64,000 nucleotides of DNA, taken from positions 6,758,001 to 6,822,000 of the forward strand of contig NC_061473.1 in the NCBI RefSeq assembly GCF_022581195.2, written 5' to 3'. The position numbers were made by a program, and so were the translations under genes. This DNA is from Helicoverpa zea. Its lineage: Eukaryota; Arthropoda; Insecta; Lepidoptera; Noctuidae. The notes beneath the pieces are model-generated. The model had not been told where the DNA came from, made no database searches, and saw nothing but the letters and a program-made list of their open reading frames with translations. Positions 23,101-33,060 of the stretch are shown here, piece by piece; the first letter of the stretch is position 1, and every line of letters starts with the position of its first letter.

Positions 23101-25778
23101 ATTGACTTTTCCGTATTTCGGGTAATGGGACTACTGTTTCCTTACCCTCTATACATCATCTTTTGATGACTATTGTCCATACTATGTGTTTTCACGCGCC
23201 AATCACATTCCTTCTCCGTCGCCTTGCTAAAAGCTAGAATGGAACAAAAATAATATATGATTAGGGATAACTTGTGTGTCATCATGACGGCTTATCGTAC
23301 CATGCATAATTACGAACCCCATCAACAAAAGCGCACAAGCCTGTCCCGTTACATGTTTCTGGAGCATAACTTGCGCAACGCACCGCCATCATCCACAAAC
23401 TTTCGTTAATTCTTTTGAAGCAAGTTTGACAACACAGGTATTTTTTCCACCATGGGACTTTAGCTGAATGGCAATCACTTTCGTCATATTCTTCACAAAA
23501 CAGGTTACTTCTTATGATACAGCCTTTCACTTGGGCCACTGCTGTTGTGGGGATCACAGTCAAGTCACATGAAGTTATAAACACTTCATCCTCCTCATGA
23601 TCCGGTTTACTCAAAAAGTCTGAACGTAAAACGAGAAATATATGTACATTACGATACTTCGTAAAAACTAGCCCCTGTTTTAGCACATTTAAAATAACAC
23701 TGTTTATTTCTTAAACAATAGGTACTCATTTCAAATTGACGGTGCGTTGCGTAAAGCTTTGCTGCAAGAAAAGCTAATAGTACAAACAGTGTTACTTTAA
23801 ACACATCAGATATACAGTTATAAATATGGTTTATACAATAAATGAAGTGCATAACAAAAATAACACTGTTTGGTGGTTATACAGCTTAAATATACACGCC
23901 AAGCGTAAACTCGAAGCTTTTTTTAATCGATTAAAAGAAGTTGCGAGAAATTGAGAGGAGCTTCTGTCCAGAAAGACTAAAAAAGCTACGATAAAGTAAT
24001 TAATTAAATCTAATAACCTTCTTTTATTCTGGAGTTCTGTGGTCTCATTGGAGCAGCGACGTCAGACCGGACTTGTTTCTGCAGCGGAGGTGGTGGCGAG
24101 GGTGACTTATGGAACACCACTGGACGCTGTTTCATATTCTTTTCGGCAATAGAATAAACGCCGAATTCATGCAGCGGCATCTTCTCTGTGTCCTGATATG
24201 TACGTTTCCTGTCAAAGACTTTATTAATTTCAATTTTTGATTACCTAGTTAGAGCGAAACCTGAGGCATCATTATGAATTTAGATATCTGTATGTATGAA
24301 TTCCAGCTATTTCTATGAACTACAAATTAAATCACGTAAGTACTTACCTATAAAGATTGCCTTGTTTAATCAGCCACGGCTCCAACTTTTCCAGCCAACC
24401 CTTTAACGAGAATTTATTAAAAACAGATATGAAACTAGTATCGAATTACGTAAGCGCGAATAAAGTACTACTTTGTGTACCTGCTGATGCCCTATGACAG
24501 ATCCTGGCCTGCATATCCTCATCCAGCCTATAGCTTCGTGAGAAGTCATGCGGTAGTGCTTTATTAAGTAACAACCAATCAACGAGCCAGTGCGCCCTAG
24601 ACCTGCCTGAACAATTTCTTCGTCAGAAACAAAAAAAGAAAATGTAGAGTCAGATTATTGTCTCAAACAGACTAAATTCGTAACCTTGCAATGCACTGCG
24701 AGTGCACAACTAGCTTCTTCACTTATTTGCAGGAATTTGAATAAAATGTGTCGTGGAGGACAGGACCCATCAGGGAAAAATAAGTCGTAATGTATTATTC
24801 CAACATTATTGAACCTACAAGTAAACAAATAGTTAGGTGATAGTTGAAAGACGAATTGAATAAAAATTTTGGTTACTCACACATTCCCGTCGTACAATCT
24901 CTTATTTAATCGGATTACGATTTTCACGTTATTGTTTAAGAAATATTCTATGTACATTTCTGGAGGATGGAATAAAGACACGCTATAGTCAACTGGGCCA
25001 ATAAACGCCAGGAATTTACCTAGAAATATTCAAGGCCAATTAATTATCAAGCGTTATCAAAGTGGCATTATTTGCAGTAAACCGTACAAATTACTTCTTA
25101 CCAGGTACAATCCAGTTCAAATCACCACCCTGAATTTTGTCGAGTCTGTCATATTCCTCATAATTGAAATCTTGGAAGTTAAAGAAACCTAATTCTCGGG
25201 CTTTCTTTATAGCTTGGAGACAATCCATGAGTGATATCGTAAATGTCGAATCACCTTGTGTGGCATCTTGGAAAGGTCTATGGAAAACGTTAAATGGTTG
25301 GTCTTATTAAATTGCAACTGAAATAAGTATTTATTGAAAGATATGATGTATGAGCTGTTTCTGGGCAGAAGTAGAGTATTACTTAAACTTTGCGATACCT
25401 GTAGCTTTGTCCGAGAACCATGAGAGGTTTCAATGCATCTTTTGGCGTCAAACTCAAATACAGTACGCCGTAGCATCCCAGCAGAAATGCTGAATTAGCC
25501 TTCTTTTTAGGGTCTATTGAAGTATAATGTACTATAGTTTGCTTATTTAGATACTGTTTCAGTTTCTCGTTTAATATTCTACAATATTTATAAACACAAC
25601 CAAGATTTAAAGGTCCGAAATCTGAATAATAATTTTCGTAGACTAGTTCGTTATCTATACAAAAATAATGTGTATCAGCCGTATTCTTAAGTGTTTTGCC
25701 TTGCCTTACTGTTGCAAAATACAAAACATTTTTTATATATTCTGCCTTAAACAATATATCAGGACTTCGACTCGTCAT
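17113..25778 (-). CDS. Cdc14: CDC14 dual-specificity phosphatase
   Basis: CDC14-family phosphatase, which removes proline-directed phosphates in mitotic exit, cytokinesis and cilia. Sixteen minus-strand exons: 25778-25399, 25277-25102, 25019-24881, 24814-24685, 24606-24481, 24400-24348, 24208-24018, 23233-23146, 22956-22821, 21559-21467, 21376-21214, 21134-20958, 18895-18756, 18080-18016, 17803-17711, 17182-17113. This gives 739 residues with every phase consistent. The N-terminal domain has HYFCIDNELVYENYYSDFGP. The catalytic signature HCKAGLGRTGS places Cys274 and Arg280, and the loop aspartate is probably Asp247 (FFPDGSCP). Exons 8-16 encode a long basic, Ser/Pro-rich tail of low conservation ending YGPARPMSP. 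Exon 13 is strikingly GC-rich. The catalytic part is certain; tail exons rest on splice sites and phase. Two other genes lie inside introns 7 and 12. Confidence 0.9.
17206..17450. mobile_element. MITE-like repeat with TTCTCGCCAAACTT end
   Basis: Starts TTCTCGCCAAACTTCATG and ends near GCATGCTTGGCGAACC. The same TTCTCGCCAAACTTA end is seen as a full inverted pair at 31143-31462. It lies in the last CDC14 intron. Confidence 0.4.
18157..18526 (+). mobile_element. tRNA-headed SINE, complete copy with target duplication
   Basis: The tRNA-like head begins GCCTCGTTGGTCTAGCTGTC, with an A-box-like TGGTCTAGCTG and a B-box-like GTTTCGATTCC. The body and a short CATCAT tail follow. The flanking direct repeat AAGTATAGG is at 18148-18156 and 18527-18535. 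It lies in CDC14 intron 13. Other copies are at 12104, 40054 and 44045. It keeps a 45-bp segment that the 40054 copy lacks. Confidence 0.82.
18550..18730 (+). mobile_element. GAT-tailed retroposon copy
   Basis: Carries CCGGTTAGACTGGAAGCC and CCCAACATAGTTGGGAAAA, closely matching 1155-1326. It stops just downstream (in CDC14 sense) of GC-rich exon 13. Confidence 0.65.
18906..19340. mobile_element. Nested MITEs: GGCCCAAGTT element carrying a GGGCCCGATTC element
   Basis: The outer element begins GGCCCAAGTTCATAACAAC, and its arm AAACATCCGTTTTT recurs inverted near 19305-19325. The inner element (about 18955-19270) starts GGGCCCGATTCTCCTAAC and belongs to the family of 934, 44773 and 46076, in the opposite orientation (its far side reads TTTTGACATTATTAACTT). 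It lies in CDC14 intron 12. Confidence 0.6.
19948..20613 (-). CDS. NDUFAF4: Complex I assembly factor NDUFAF4
   Basis: A mitochondrial complex I assembly factor of the C6orf66/HRPAP20 family, which works with NDUFAF3 on the early peripheral-arm module. Single exon, 221 residues. I place the start at MGAIVSKALRPIKSFNIENR because family members begin MGA with a glycine at position 2, the myristoylation site in the human protein. An in-frame ATG ten codons earlier (20643) is also possible. Conserved blocks are FNIENRAHRVISKEKP, KDEGLDKRLKDVYVTS, and EEDVASILKYFKTYEVYIPE. The C terminus is a longer charged tail than in human (175 residues). It lies wholly within CDC14 intron 12 on the same strand. 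Confidence 0.92.
   Translation of the reverse strand: MGAIVSKALRPIKSFNIENRAHRVISKEKPTPAPTYAHNIEDLKRTLQADPDIDEKLNRKDEGLDKRLKDVYVTSMGRPEDDITREKQSESKSKRPLPQDRKMPEQYDFGFKEPERVPYGRTTLRDAINFISSHQANPEEATAEKIALEYKLKEEDVASILKYFKTYEVYIPETKKTPAVFAGPAQMRKQLYKLDTKLISDRKEKEESTASKTDVKVKDTA
21683..22650 (+). mobile_element. TATAGTTCGGCC MITE, full-length 968 bp, opposite orientation
   Basis: End A (TATAGTTCGGCCATTCAGAG) is on the left, and end B (finishing CGGCCGAAGTATA) is on the right. Nearly identical by eye to 12908-13875 reversed. It contains at 22132-22380 an open frame without ATG, ending GEDDDEDTTSSSKSESD and TAA, followed closely by AATAAA. It lies in CDC14 intron 9. Confidence 0.9.
23282..23852 (-). 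CDS. Small secreted cysteine-rich protein nested in CDC14
   Basis: Unrecognised. Proposed model: exon 1 23852-23669 and exon 2 23619-23282, joined across a 49-nt GT-AG intron, 173 residues. The N terminus (MHFIYCINHIYN) leads into a strong hydrophobic segment VTLFVLLAFLAAKLYA, which reads as a signal peptide or anchor. The remainder is rich in cysteine: three in STYCLRNKQCYFKC, then about ten more including WWKKYLCCQTC and ETCNGTGLC. It ends YAWYDKPS and TGA. Such spacing suggests a disulphide-rich extracellular protein, but I cannot name the family. It lies in CDC14 intron 7 on the same strand. The splice is uncertain, since the intron is short and its donor was chosen by phase. Confidence 0.6.
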
Positions 25779-26415
25779 TGCAATAACAATGATGCGTAAC
25801 TTAATTGATAGTACATATTTTATATAGTATAATACTCCTTTACAACTACAATACACAGCTTTGTATAATAAGACACTAAAACACTACGATTTCATAACAC
25901 AAACATATTTTCTAAACAAATTTTACAAAAAAATAAAACTATTACAAAATTCAAATGACAGTGTCGTTGGCACTCTTTTGTTTTAAACTAGCCACAGACG
26001 TCACATTAACTTTACAAGTTGCCAAGTTCACCAGTAGAAACTGCAAATTGCATGCCAAATTAAAATAAGATTTAACTTTTTCAGTGTTCTTGAAATGTAA
26101 ATGCAGTTTGGTGATAACTTAAGCTACGATTTACAGTTGATAACAAGTTTGTGCAAGGAATAATTATGCGAGTTTAGTATTGCCATTTAAAAAATGTTCT
26201 GAAAATATTATCACAATAAAAAATGTTTTTGACAGCTCTAGTCTTTTTCCGGTACGCAAGGTAAATTGTCAAACGTTTTGTGTTCGCTTTCTCTGAATCT
26301 TGAATTATTTTCGCAATCTTTAATTCTGTAATTACTGTGAGTGTTTCAAAATTATGTTGGAGTATCGCTCAACCTATTATATTTCGTATTTCAGGTCGTC
26401 TAATCACAAAAAACC
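25779..26415. promoter_or_regulatory. Divergent promoter region CDC14 / RpS12, with RpS12 TOP-like start
   Basis: 637 bp between outward-facing start codons. A pyrimidine run CTTTTTCC at 26243-26250 has the form of a 5' TOP start for RpS12. The following bases form a tiny non-coding first exon, ending at a donor (GGTACGCAAG then GTAAAT at 26261). The acceptor is at 26394, giving a 134-nt 5' UTR intron. No other gene seen. Confidence 0.55.
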
Positions 26416-29400
26416 ATGGCTGATGTCGAAGTGTAAGTACATTTTGTATTCGTTACTTTGCATATTTCTACTTGAGTTTTTGCAGTATCCTGTCTTTATA
26501 ATCGTTAATTTATATACTTTTCTCTTAATACTGTACTTTAAAATCAATAAAACCTTAAAATAAGATGTAAACATGTTGTCAACATAACCTCCAAATTTAT
26601 TCTGTTCCGTAGCATGACTTGATCATACTAAAGGTTACTCGTACTTTTTCTACCTCTCCAAAGCCTCGTGCGAGCTTTTATCGTAGTACATTCGCTATAA
26701 CCATGTTTAATTTTGCAGTGAGGTACCCGCGAACCCCGTCCTGAGCGGAGGTGCGATGGACGTGAACACAGCCCTTCAAGAGGTGCTGAAGACTGCCCTC
26801 ATCCACGGAGGTCTCGTACACGGACTCCACGAGGCTGCCAAGGCCCTTGACAAGTTAGTAAACCTTCTTTGTTAGTACTGGTTTACTAGGTACTGCGAAG
26901 GCCCGATAATGCCAATAGAATTGTGTTAATGCCAATATCACCGTATGGCATTGGTTTACCACCTGTCTACCTATATGATGATGTGATTCAGTGTATCAAA
27001 TTGTGCATGAGTCTGCAACTACTAACTACAACTACAACAAAAAGCTTCTGAAGTGACCATGGTAATTTTACCATGTGTTAATTTTGTATACTGAATTGTG
27101 AAAATGTTATTGTGGTACATTAAATTACAGAATATATGCTTTTATTTATTTATTTATTTAGGCACACCAACAACTTATTTACAAATACTTTCACATATAT
27201 AAGTTTATAATTGTAATAAGTCCTGCGTAAATATGTTAATTACAGGTGCGCACAACGTTCAAATTAAAAATAACTTAAATTAAACTAAACCAAACTATGC
27301 ATAACAAAAATAATAATAAAAAAAAAGAAGAAGAATCGATAGAGGCAAATGACAAGGTACTATTCAAATTGGTCAATTTTGTGCAAAATTTAATTTATAG
27401 GAGGCATTTACATTGCGCTTAAATTTATTATAGGGATCATGGAAAATGTCAAAATTGTCCGAGCTCCCGCACAAAGAGTTATATTCACTGCAAATTCGTG
27501 CCATAGGCAAGCGTTTACCAACATTGGTTCTGTAAAATGGAATGTGGAATGGTTTGGTGATTGGGTATCGTGGTATTCTGGTGGGAACAGCAAGTTTAAT
27601 GTGATGAACTAATTCGCTACTAAGTCTGTCTTTCCATTAATGAGTTTGTGTAAGAATTGAATGTCATGAATTTTGCGACGATTATGGAGAGTATTCATTT
27701 TAAAGAAATTTAGTCTTTGATAGTATGGGACCCTATGTGAAATTCCGGACGAGATATACGCCAGATGTCTGGTAAACGCTCGTTGGATACTCTCAATCCT
27801 CTGAGATTGCACAGCATATATGGGACTCCACACTTCAGAAGCAAATTCCAGATGACTTTGTACAAGACTATAATATAATATTTTTTTTGTCCGTATAAGA
27901 CGAAACTCTTTGGTATTTCTTTTTATGAATCCTAACATCATGCAAAATGCAATTACAGTGGTATAGTTTAAATAACATGTATTCCAAATAAGTTAGGTAC
28001 AAAGATGTTGAATAATTTATTCCAAAAATTTGGCTGCAAAATTACATTTAAGTTAAAGGCTTGAATGTTAGCGGTCAAAAGTAAAATGATTTTTGTGTAG
28101 TTAAACAAAGACATGAAATAACATTTATTACTGATGGTAGTAATAAATAAAAGTTAGAACTTTTGAGTTCTAAAGTTCTTACATTTCATATGTAATCCAA
28201 AGTACTACTATATTTTGCCAAAAAAGTATTTAAAAAGTTACTTATCAAAGCAGTCACCTTAAGAAGTTATTATTTCTTTTTTCCTCACAATTGCATTGGA
28301 ACTACAACCAATATTCACTCAGTACGGGGCTGTTCTAGTCTCGTGCAGTGTGGAAATATCTGGCACTCCACAAAGGTGTGCGGGATACACTCTGATGCAG
28401 ACAGAGACGCACATACATAGTACCACAATGTTCTGTCTTCAACATTGTGGCCTCCCAATTGTGCCACATTTATTCTGCCGTGCTACCGAAAAAGGGCACA
28501 ACTAACATTTTTTGTCAAAATGAGTTATATATATATTCGGAATCAGGAAAAAAAGGCCTATCTGCCTGATTTTTTGTGAATTTTTAGCTGCAAAATAAAC
28601 AGAGATAGCATAAGCTTAAAGGGCACAACTACATCACCTTTTAGTTTTATTACATATTATTACAATAAAAAGGCATATTGTATTATGTGACTTTTATCTT
28701 ACCTTTTTACTATCGATATATTTAATGGAACGAACATTTTGGCAATTAATGTAGAAAGAAAAGTCACAACTGGCAGTTATGCCCTTTCTATTTACCCCTA
28801 CGCTAATAAATGTTATATAAAAAAGGGACATCGGCGTTATGAATTAATTCTAATATTTTCTGTACCTATATATTCATTTTAAAAAATTATCTTTTCATCG
28901 TAAAATTTTAAATTTTTACTAAAAATTTAACATTGAAAAGGCATATTTGGTTATATGTGCCTTTTCAACATAATATTGCTCCTTTCTTGTTATTTTTTAT
29001 GTTAAGTTAAAAAGAATTATGCTAATTATTAAATATATCCATTTAAATTAAAATATAATATTGCTATCGTTGTGTACATACCAAAAAAACACATTTTTTT
29101 ACATTTTCACAATTTCGAAAAACACATTTTAAACGTGTTTTTTTTAACAAAATTCAAAAAATATTTGAAACTCGATTTTCTCAACATTTGTAAAATGTTA
29201 GTTGTGCCTTTCTTAATAACGACGGCAGTATTATACACTAGCTTCTTCCTCACGGTTTCACTTGCATTCTGGGAGAACTTCTTCCCTTACTGCTATGTTA
29301 CTTGGAGATAGTGTAGCTTTCCAACAGTGAAGGAAGTTTTCAAATTAGGCACAAACAAAATATATTTATCCTATAAGTATAGACTAGCAGCTGGTACCTG

Positions 29401-32262
29401 CAGTTTCACCAGGGTCCCAACTATTTTCTGCGCCGACATAAAAAGTAACTAAAAAGTTGGATTGCAATACAATGTACACAAAATTGTAGCTTCATCATTT
29501 TGTAGGGCCTGTTGCTGCTAGGCTGAAGAACCGAGTTTTTCTGATCACTAATGACCTATGTAATGTATAACATACAGGCTTGTCATAGCTTGGAGGCAGC
29601 GAGCTAATAAATAGAAGTAGCATGTGCCAATAAAAGTTAAGGATATAGCCCGGCTTAATTTAAGGAGATAGTCCAATTTACAGCAAAAAGGTTATGAGTA
29701 TTGTGCTAAATCGTGTCTGTCTGTGCAGGAGGCAAGCTGTCCTCTGCGTACTGGCTGAGAACTGCGACGAGGCTGCGTACAAGAAGCTCGTCCAGGCTCT
29801 CTGCAATGAGCACCAGATCCCCCTCGTGAAGGTGAGTCTTACTTCAGCTAAAGTCATAACATTTACTATTTAAAATAAAACTATGCCTGAAATTACCTAA
29901 TTTTGTGATTCTAGTGGTGAAGTTTCAGAAATGTTTGAACACAATTTCTAATTGTTTACAAGATGATTATTGCCTTAAACCTGTAATGTAATATAATTTA
30001 CAGCTTGTTCTAAAATTCTATCTGATGATTTGCTTACCAATGAATCTATTGATAATGCTTCTAATGATAGAATTTGAAACCCGTATGTGTAATGTCAAAA
30101 GTGAAACAACAGATAGATAGAATATTAGAAACTGCTGTAAACATATATTAAAAAAAAATATATATATATTGTTTAACATATGTATTTTCTAAGTATATCT
30201 TAGACACCAATGACTGTGTTTCGGATGGCACGTTAAACTGTAGGTCCCGGCTGTCATTGAACATCCTTGGCAGTCGTTACGGGTAGTCAGAAGCCAGTAA
30301 GTCTGACACCAGTCTAACCAAGGGGTATCGGGTTGCCCGGGTAACTGGGTTGAGGAGGTCAGATAGGCAGTCGCTCCTTGTAAAGCACTGGTACTCAGCT
30401 AAATCCGGTTAGACTGGAAGCTGACCCAAACATAGTTTGGGAAAAGGCTTGGAGGATGATGAGGAGGATGATGATGTTCATCTAAATATTGTTGCGCTCC
30501 GCACGAGCGGTCCCGGTACTATATCGGTCCCGCAAAAGGAGCGCAGAGTAAATCGTGTGCCCCTATGGTGGCTCTCAACCTGACGAGTCAACTTTCCTAG
30601 CACCCGTACATTTTTACTAACCAACAATATTTTATGTAATTAATACAGCACATGGTCATTCTCTCATTGACAAGAGATCTTTTGTAAAAAATTAACTACT
30701 AGCGTTTTGCCACTTTCGCACATAGATATAAAGTAGCCTGTATGTTATTATACAAGCTGTATTTCCAAGTTTAACCAAATCCCGATTAGTCGTTTGTGAG
30801 TGGAAAAGTAACAAACATAAACCCTCACAAACTTTCGCCTTTATATTTGTTTTTTTTTTTTATTTGAAAGATTTTTTGTTTTATATCTCGCATGAATTCT
30901 CGAGATTATGACTACGTGCTATTTCTTTAATTTATTTACTACTGTTATACAAAGGAATCAAATCTAAAATATAAATAAATCAATATATTATTTTCTGTAG
31001 GTGGACAACAACAAGAAACTCGGTGAATGGGCGGGTCTCTGCAAAATCGACAAGGACGGCAAGGCTAGGAAGATCGTCGGCTGCTCCTGTGTAGTGATCA
31101 AGGTATGTTCAAACTTAATCATTTGTAATACCTAGTTGATACAATTCTCGCCAAACTTATGCCGGCCACACACGCTACAGTCTATCGGAGAGGTAATCTG
31201 TGCAGATACCTGCGCATGTCAACCGAACAATGGTAGCATTCAAAAAACTGCACAGGACTATTCCCACACACATTCCTGTCCATTTTCACAGGCATACTTG
31301 CACAGGTGGAACTCTTCGATAGACTGTAGAGTATAGCATCAGATCGTCAAAAAAAAAAATTGTATCAGTGAACGGGAGGGGGGAAATAGGAGACGGGGAA
31401 ATAAGTGCATACTTCCACTCAGAATTTAAATTCGAATCGCCATTAAGTTTGGCGAGAACGGTTGGCTTTTACTCAAAATAGGATTTCCAAGGACTAGCAA
31501 ACGCAGCGTAGGACGTCCACCAACAAGGTGGATAGACAACCTTATAAAGGTCGCTGGAAGACATTGGGTGCAGGTCGCCTCCAACAGGTATCTGTGGAGA
31601 TCTAAGGGGGAGGCCTATGTTCAGCAGTGGACGTCCTATGGCTGAGATGATGATGATGAGGTTTTCAATCAAGCTTTTGAATTGTTAGAGCTTCTTTTTC
31701 ACAGTAAAAGTCTATAAGACTCCAGTTAAATATGAGTTGTTGGTACCAACTTCCCATAGCGCTCAGCACGAACATTACCAATAATCATCGTTGGTAGTGA
31801 CGAAATAACGGCGCAACATGAAATCGAGTGACCCTATGGTGCCGCGCCAATTGCACAGGCAACTTTCCTATCACTCGTACATACATATTATAACAACTAT
31901 CATTTTTTTAACTAAGTAAAAGACTATAGAAGAAATAAATAATACTCTTAACGAGACAGAATTTATTCCTTCGTATGAAGTCTTACCTTTTTAGTAAAAG
32001 AAACCCTTTTACAAGGCTGTCTTTGCACCTGTAAGTTGCAAATGTAAAATCTCTTGCATGTCGCTTGTAGTTCTTAGAACTTATTTAAGCAATTTACAAA
32101 TGTAAAGGCGGAGTAGTAAATGGGCCATACTGTTTAGCCCTCCTGACATACCCAGTTGTACATATTATGTTAAATGTTTTTTCGTTTCATTGTCTGCAGG
32201 ACTTCGGTGAAGAGACGCCAGCGTTGGACGTGCTCAAAGACTACCTTAAGTCTTCAAGCTAA
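26416..32262 (+). CDS. RpS12: 40S ribosomal protein S12 (eS12)
   Basis: Small-subunit ribosomal protein eS12, located at the beak of the 40S head. Exons 26416-26432, 26719-26853, 29729-29831, 31001-31102 and 32200-32262, 139 residues, in phase. Starts MADVEVEVPANPVLSGGAMD, then VLKTALIHGGLVHGLHEAAK, CVLAENCDEAAYKKLVQALC, and ends DFGEETPALDVLKDYLKSSS. The length equals the insect norm. The first coding exon has only 17 nt. AATAAA follows the stop at about 32287. Intron 2 holds a LINE tail, intron 3 a retroposon, and intron 4 a MITE and an RTE fragment. A TOP-like start lies at 26243. Confidence 0.97.
27140..27965 (-). mobile_element. 5'-truncated LINE, reverse-transcriptase C terminus
   Basis: The minus-strand frame 27941-27609 encodes LVQSHLEFASEVWSPIYAVQ and RIESIQRAFTRHL, typical of the end of Jockey/CR1-type reverse transcriptases. 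A tail of AAATA repeats (seen as TTTATTTATTTATTTA on plus near 27140) marks the 3' end. No RT catalytic motif remains. It lies in RpS12 intron 2. Confidence 0.75.
28260..29330. other. AT-rich intron stretch of RpS12
   Basis: No gene seen. AAAGGCATA or AAAGGCACA-type words recur and the DNA is very AT-rich. The end (29240-29310) resembles worn LINE/Helitron repeat text such as CTTGCATTCTGGGAGAACTT. Confidence 0.3.
30190..30476 (+). mobile_element. GAT-tailed retroposon, longest copy
   Basis: Extends the family of 1155-1326 upstream with GGCACGTTAAACTGTAGGTC and CCTTGGCAGTCGTTACGGGT, and ends in a run of GATGATGAGGAGGATGATGATG type. The extra upstream text suggests the shorter copies are 5'-truncated, as LINE or SINE copies usually are. 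It lies in RpS12 intron 3. Confidence 0.65.
31143..31462. mobile_element. MITE with TTCTCGCCAAACTTA ends
   Basis: The left end TTCTCGCCAAACTTATG and the right end TTAAGTTTGGCGAGAA are inverted repeats. Inside there is a second inverted pair, CTACAGTCTATCG near 31173 and CGATAGACTGTAG near 31317, so another small element may be nested. It lies in RpS12 intron 4. Confidence 0.6.
31470..31660 (+). mobile_element. RTE-type LINE 3' tail
   Basis: The plus strand encodes RPPTRWIDNLIKVAGRHWVQ and LWRSKGEAYVQQWTSYG then a stop, the characteristic end of RTE-clade reverse transcriptases, followed by a GATGATGATGATG tail. Only the last 50 or so codons are present. It lies in RpS12 intron 4. Confidence 0.75.
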
Positions 32263-32419
32263 TTTCACCTAGTGCATAAGTTAAACAATAAAAATACAAA
32301 AAAATACTTATTCTTTTATTTCTGGTCTCCTTTTGATCAACCTCGATTTTTTTCGTACATTTTGAAACATGTTCAAGAAAATAGCAAAGCAAGTGAAAAT
32401 ATTATGGTAAATGTTTAAC

Positions 32420-32586
32420 AGCCAGTTTCTTCATCAAAAGTAAAAGCCAAAGTAATGCCTTAAGTAACTGTCAAATTCATTTTTTCTATTAGTTTTGCTG
32501 TCACTTTAGCCTTGAAAAAACGAATTTGACCATTACTTTTACTTTAGACATTACTTTGACTTTTACTTTTGATGAAGAAACTGGCC
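32420..32586. mobile_element. MITE with GCCAGTTTCTTCATC ends
   Basis: About 167 bp. The left GCCAGTTTCTTCATCAAAAG matches the reverse complement of the right end, and the repeats continue for more than 30 bp (AAAGTAAAAGCCAAAGTAAT against AAAGTAAAAGTCAAAGTAAT). It lies between RpS12 and ZMYND10. Confidence 0.75.
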
Positions 32587-33060
32587 GTAAGTTTGCCTTT
32601 AGTTTGCTTGCTGAGCAGTTTTAAATGAAACCAGGCAGTAATGTTGCATATACATTGGAACAACAGTTTTGTCCTTGTGTAGGGGGATGATTCCATCAGG
32701 GCGGAAATAAGGTCTCAAATAGTGATTCCATTTTTACACGCTTTTTATTAGCTTCACCTGTATGTTGGTATGTTCGTTTGTAACAATTTCTTTAGGCGCG
32801 ATAGATTTCGTTCAAACTTTGTAGATTTATTGAGGACCGATGACAATACACTATATAATTTGAGAAAATTATTCCATTTTTCAATTTGCAAAATATGATG
32901 TTTGTTAATTTATATAATTTTCATCTATAGTCGATAAGGTAAGAAAATTAATTAAAATCTAGAATTTTTCTCTACAGTCGATAAGGCAGGGCTCGATGTT
33001 AATTTTTATTTCCAATAATTATCTTTAGCCGTTTTCTCTAATATTGTCAAATTTACCAAA

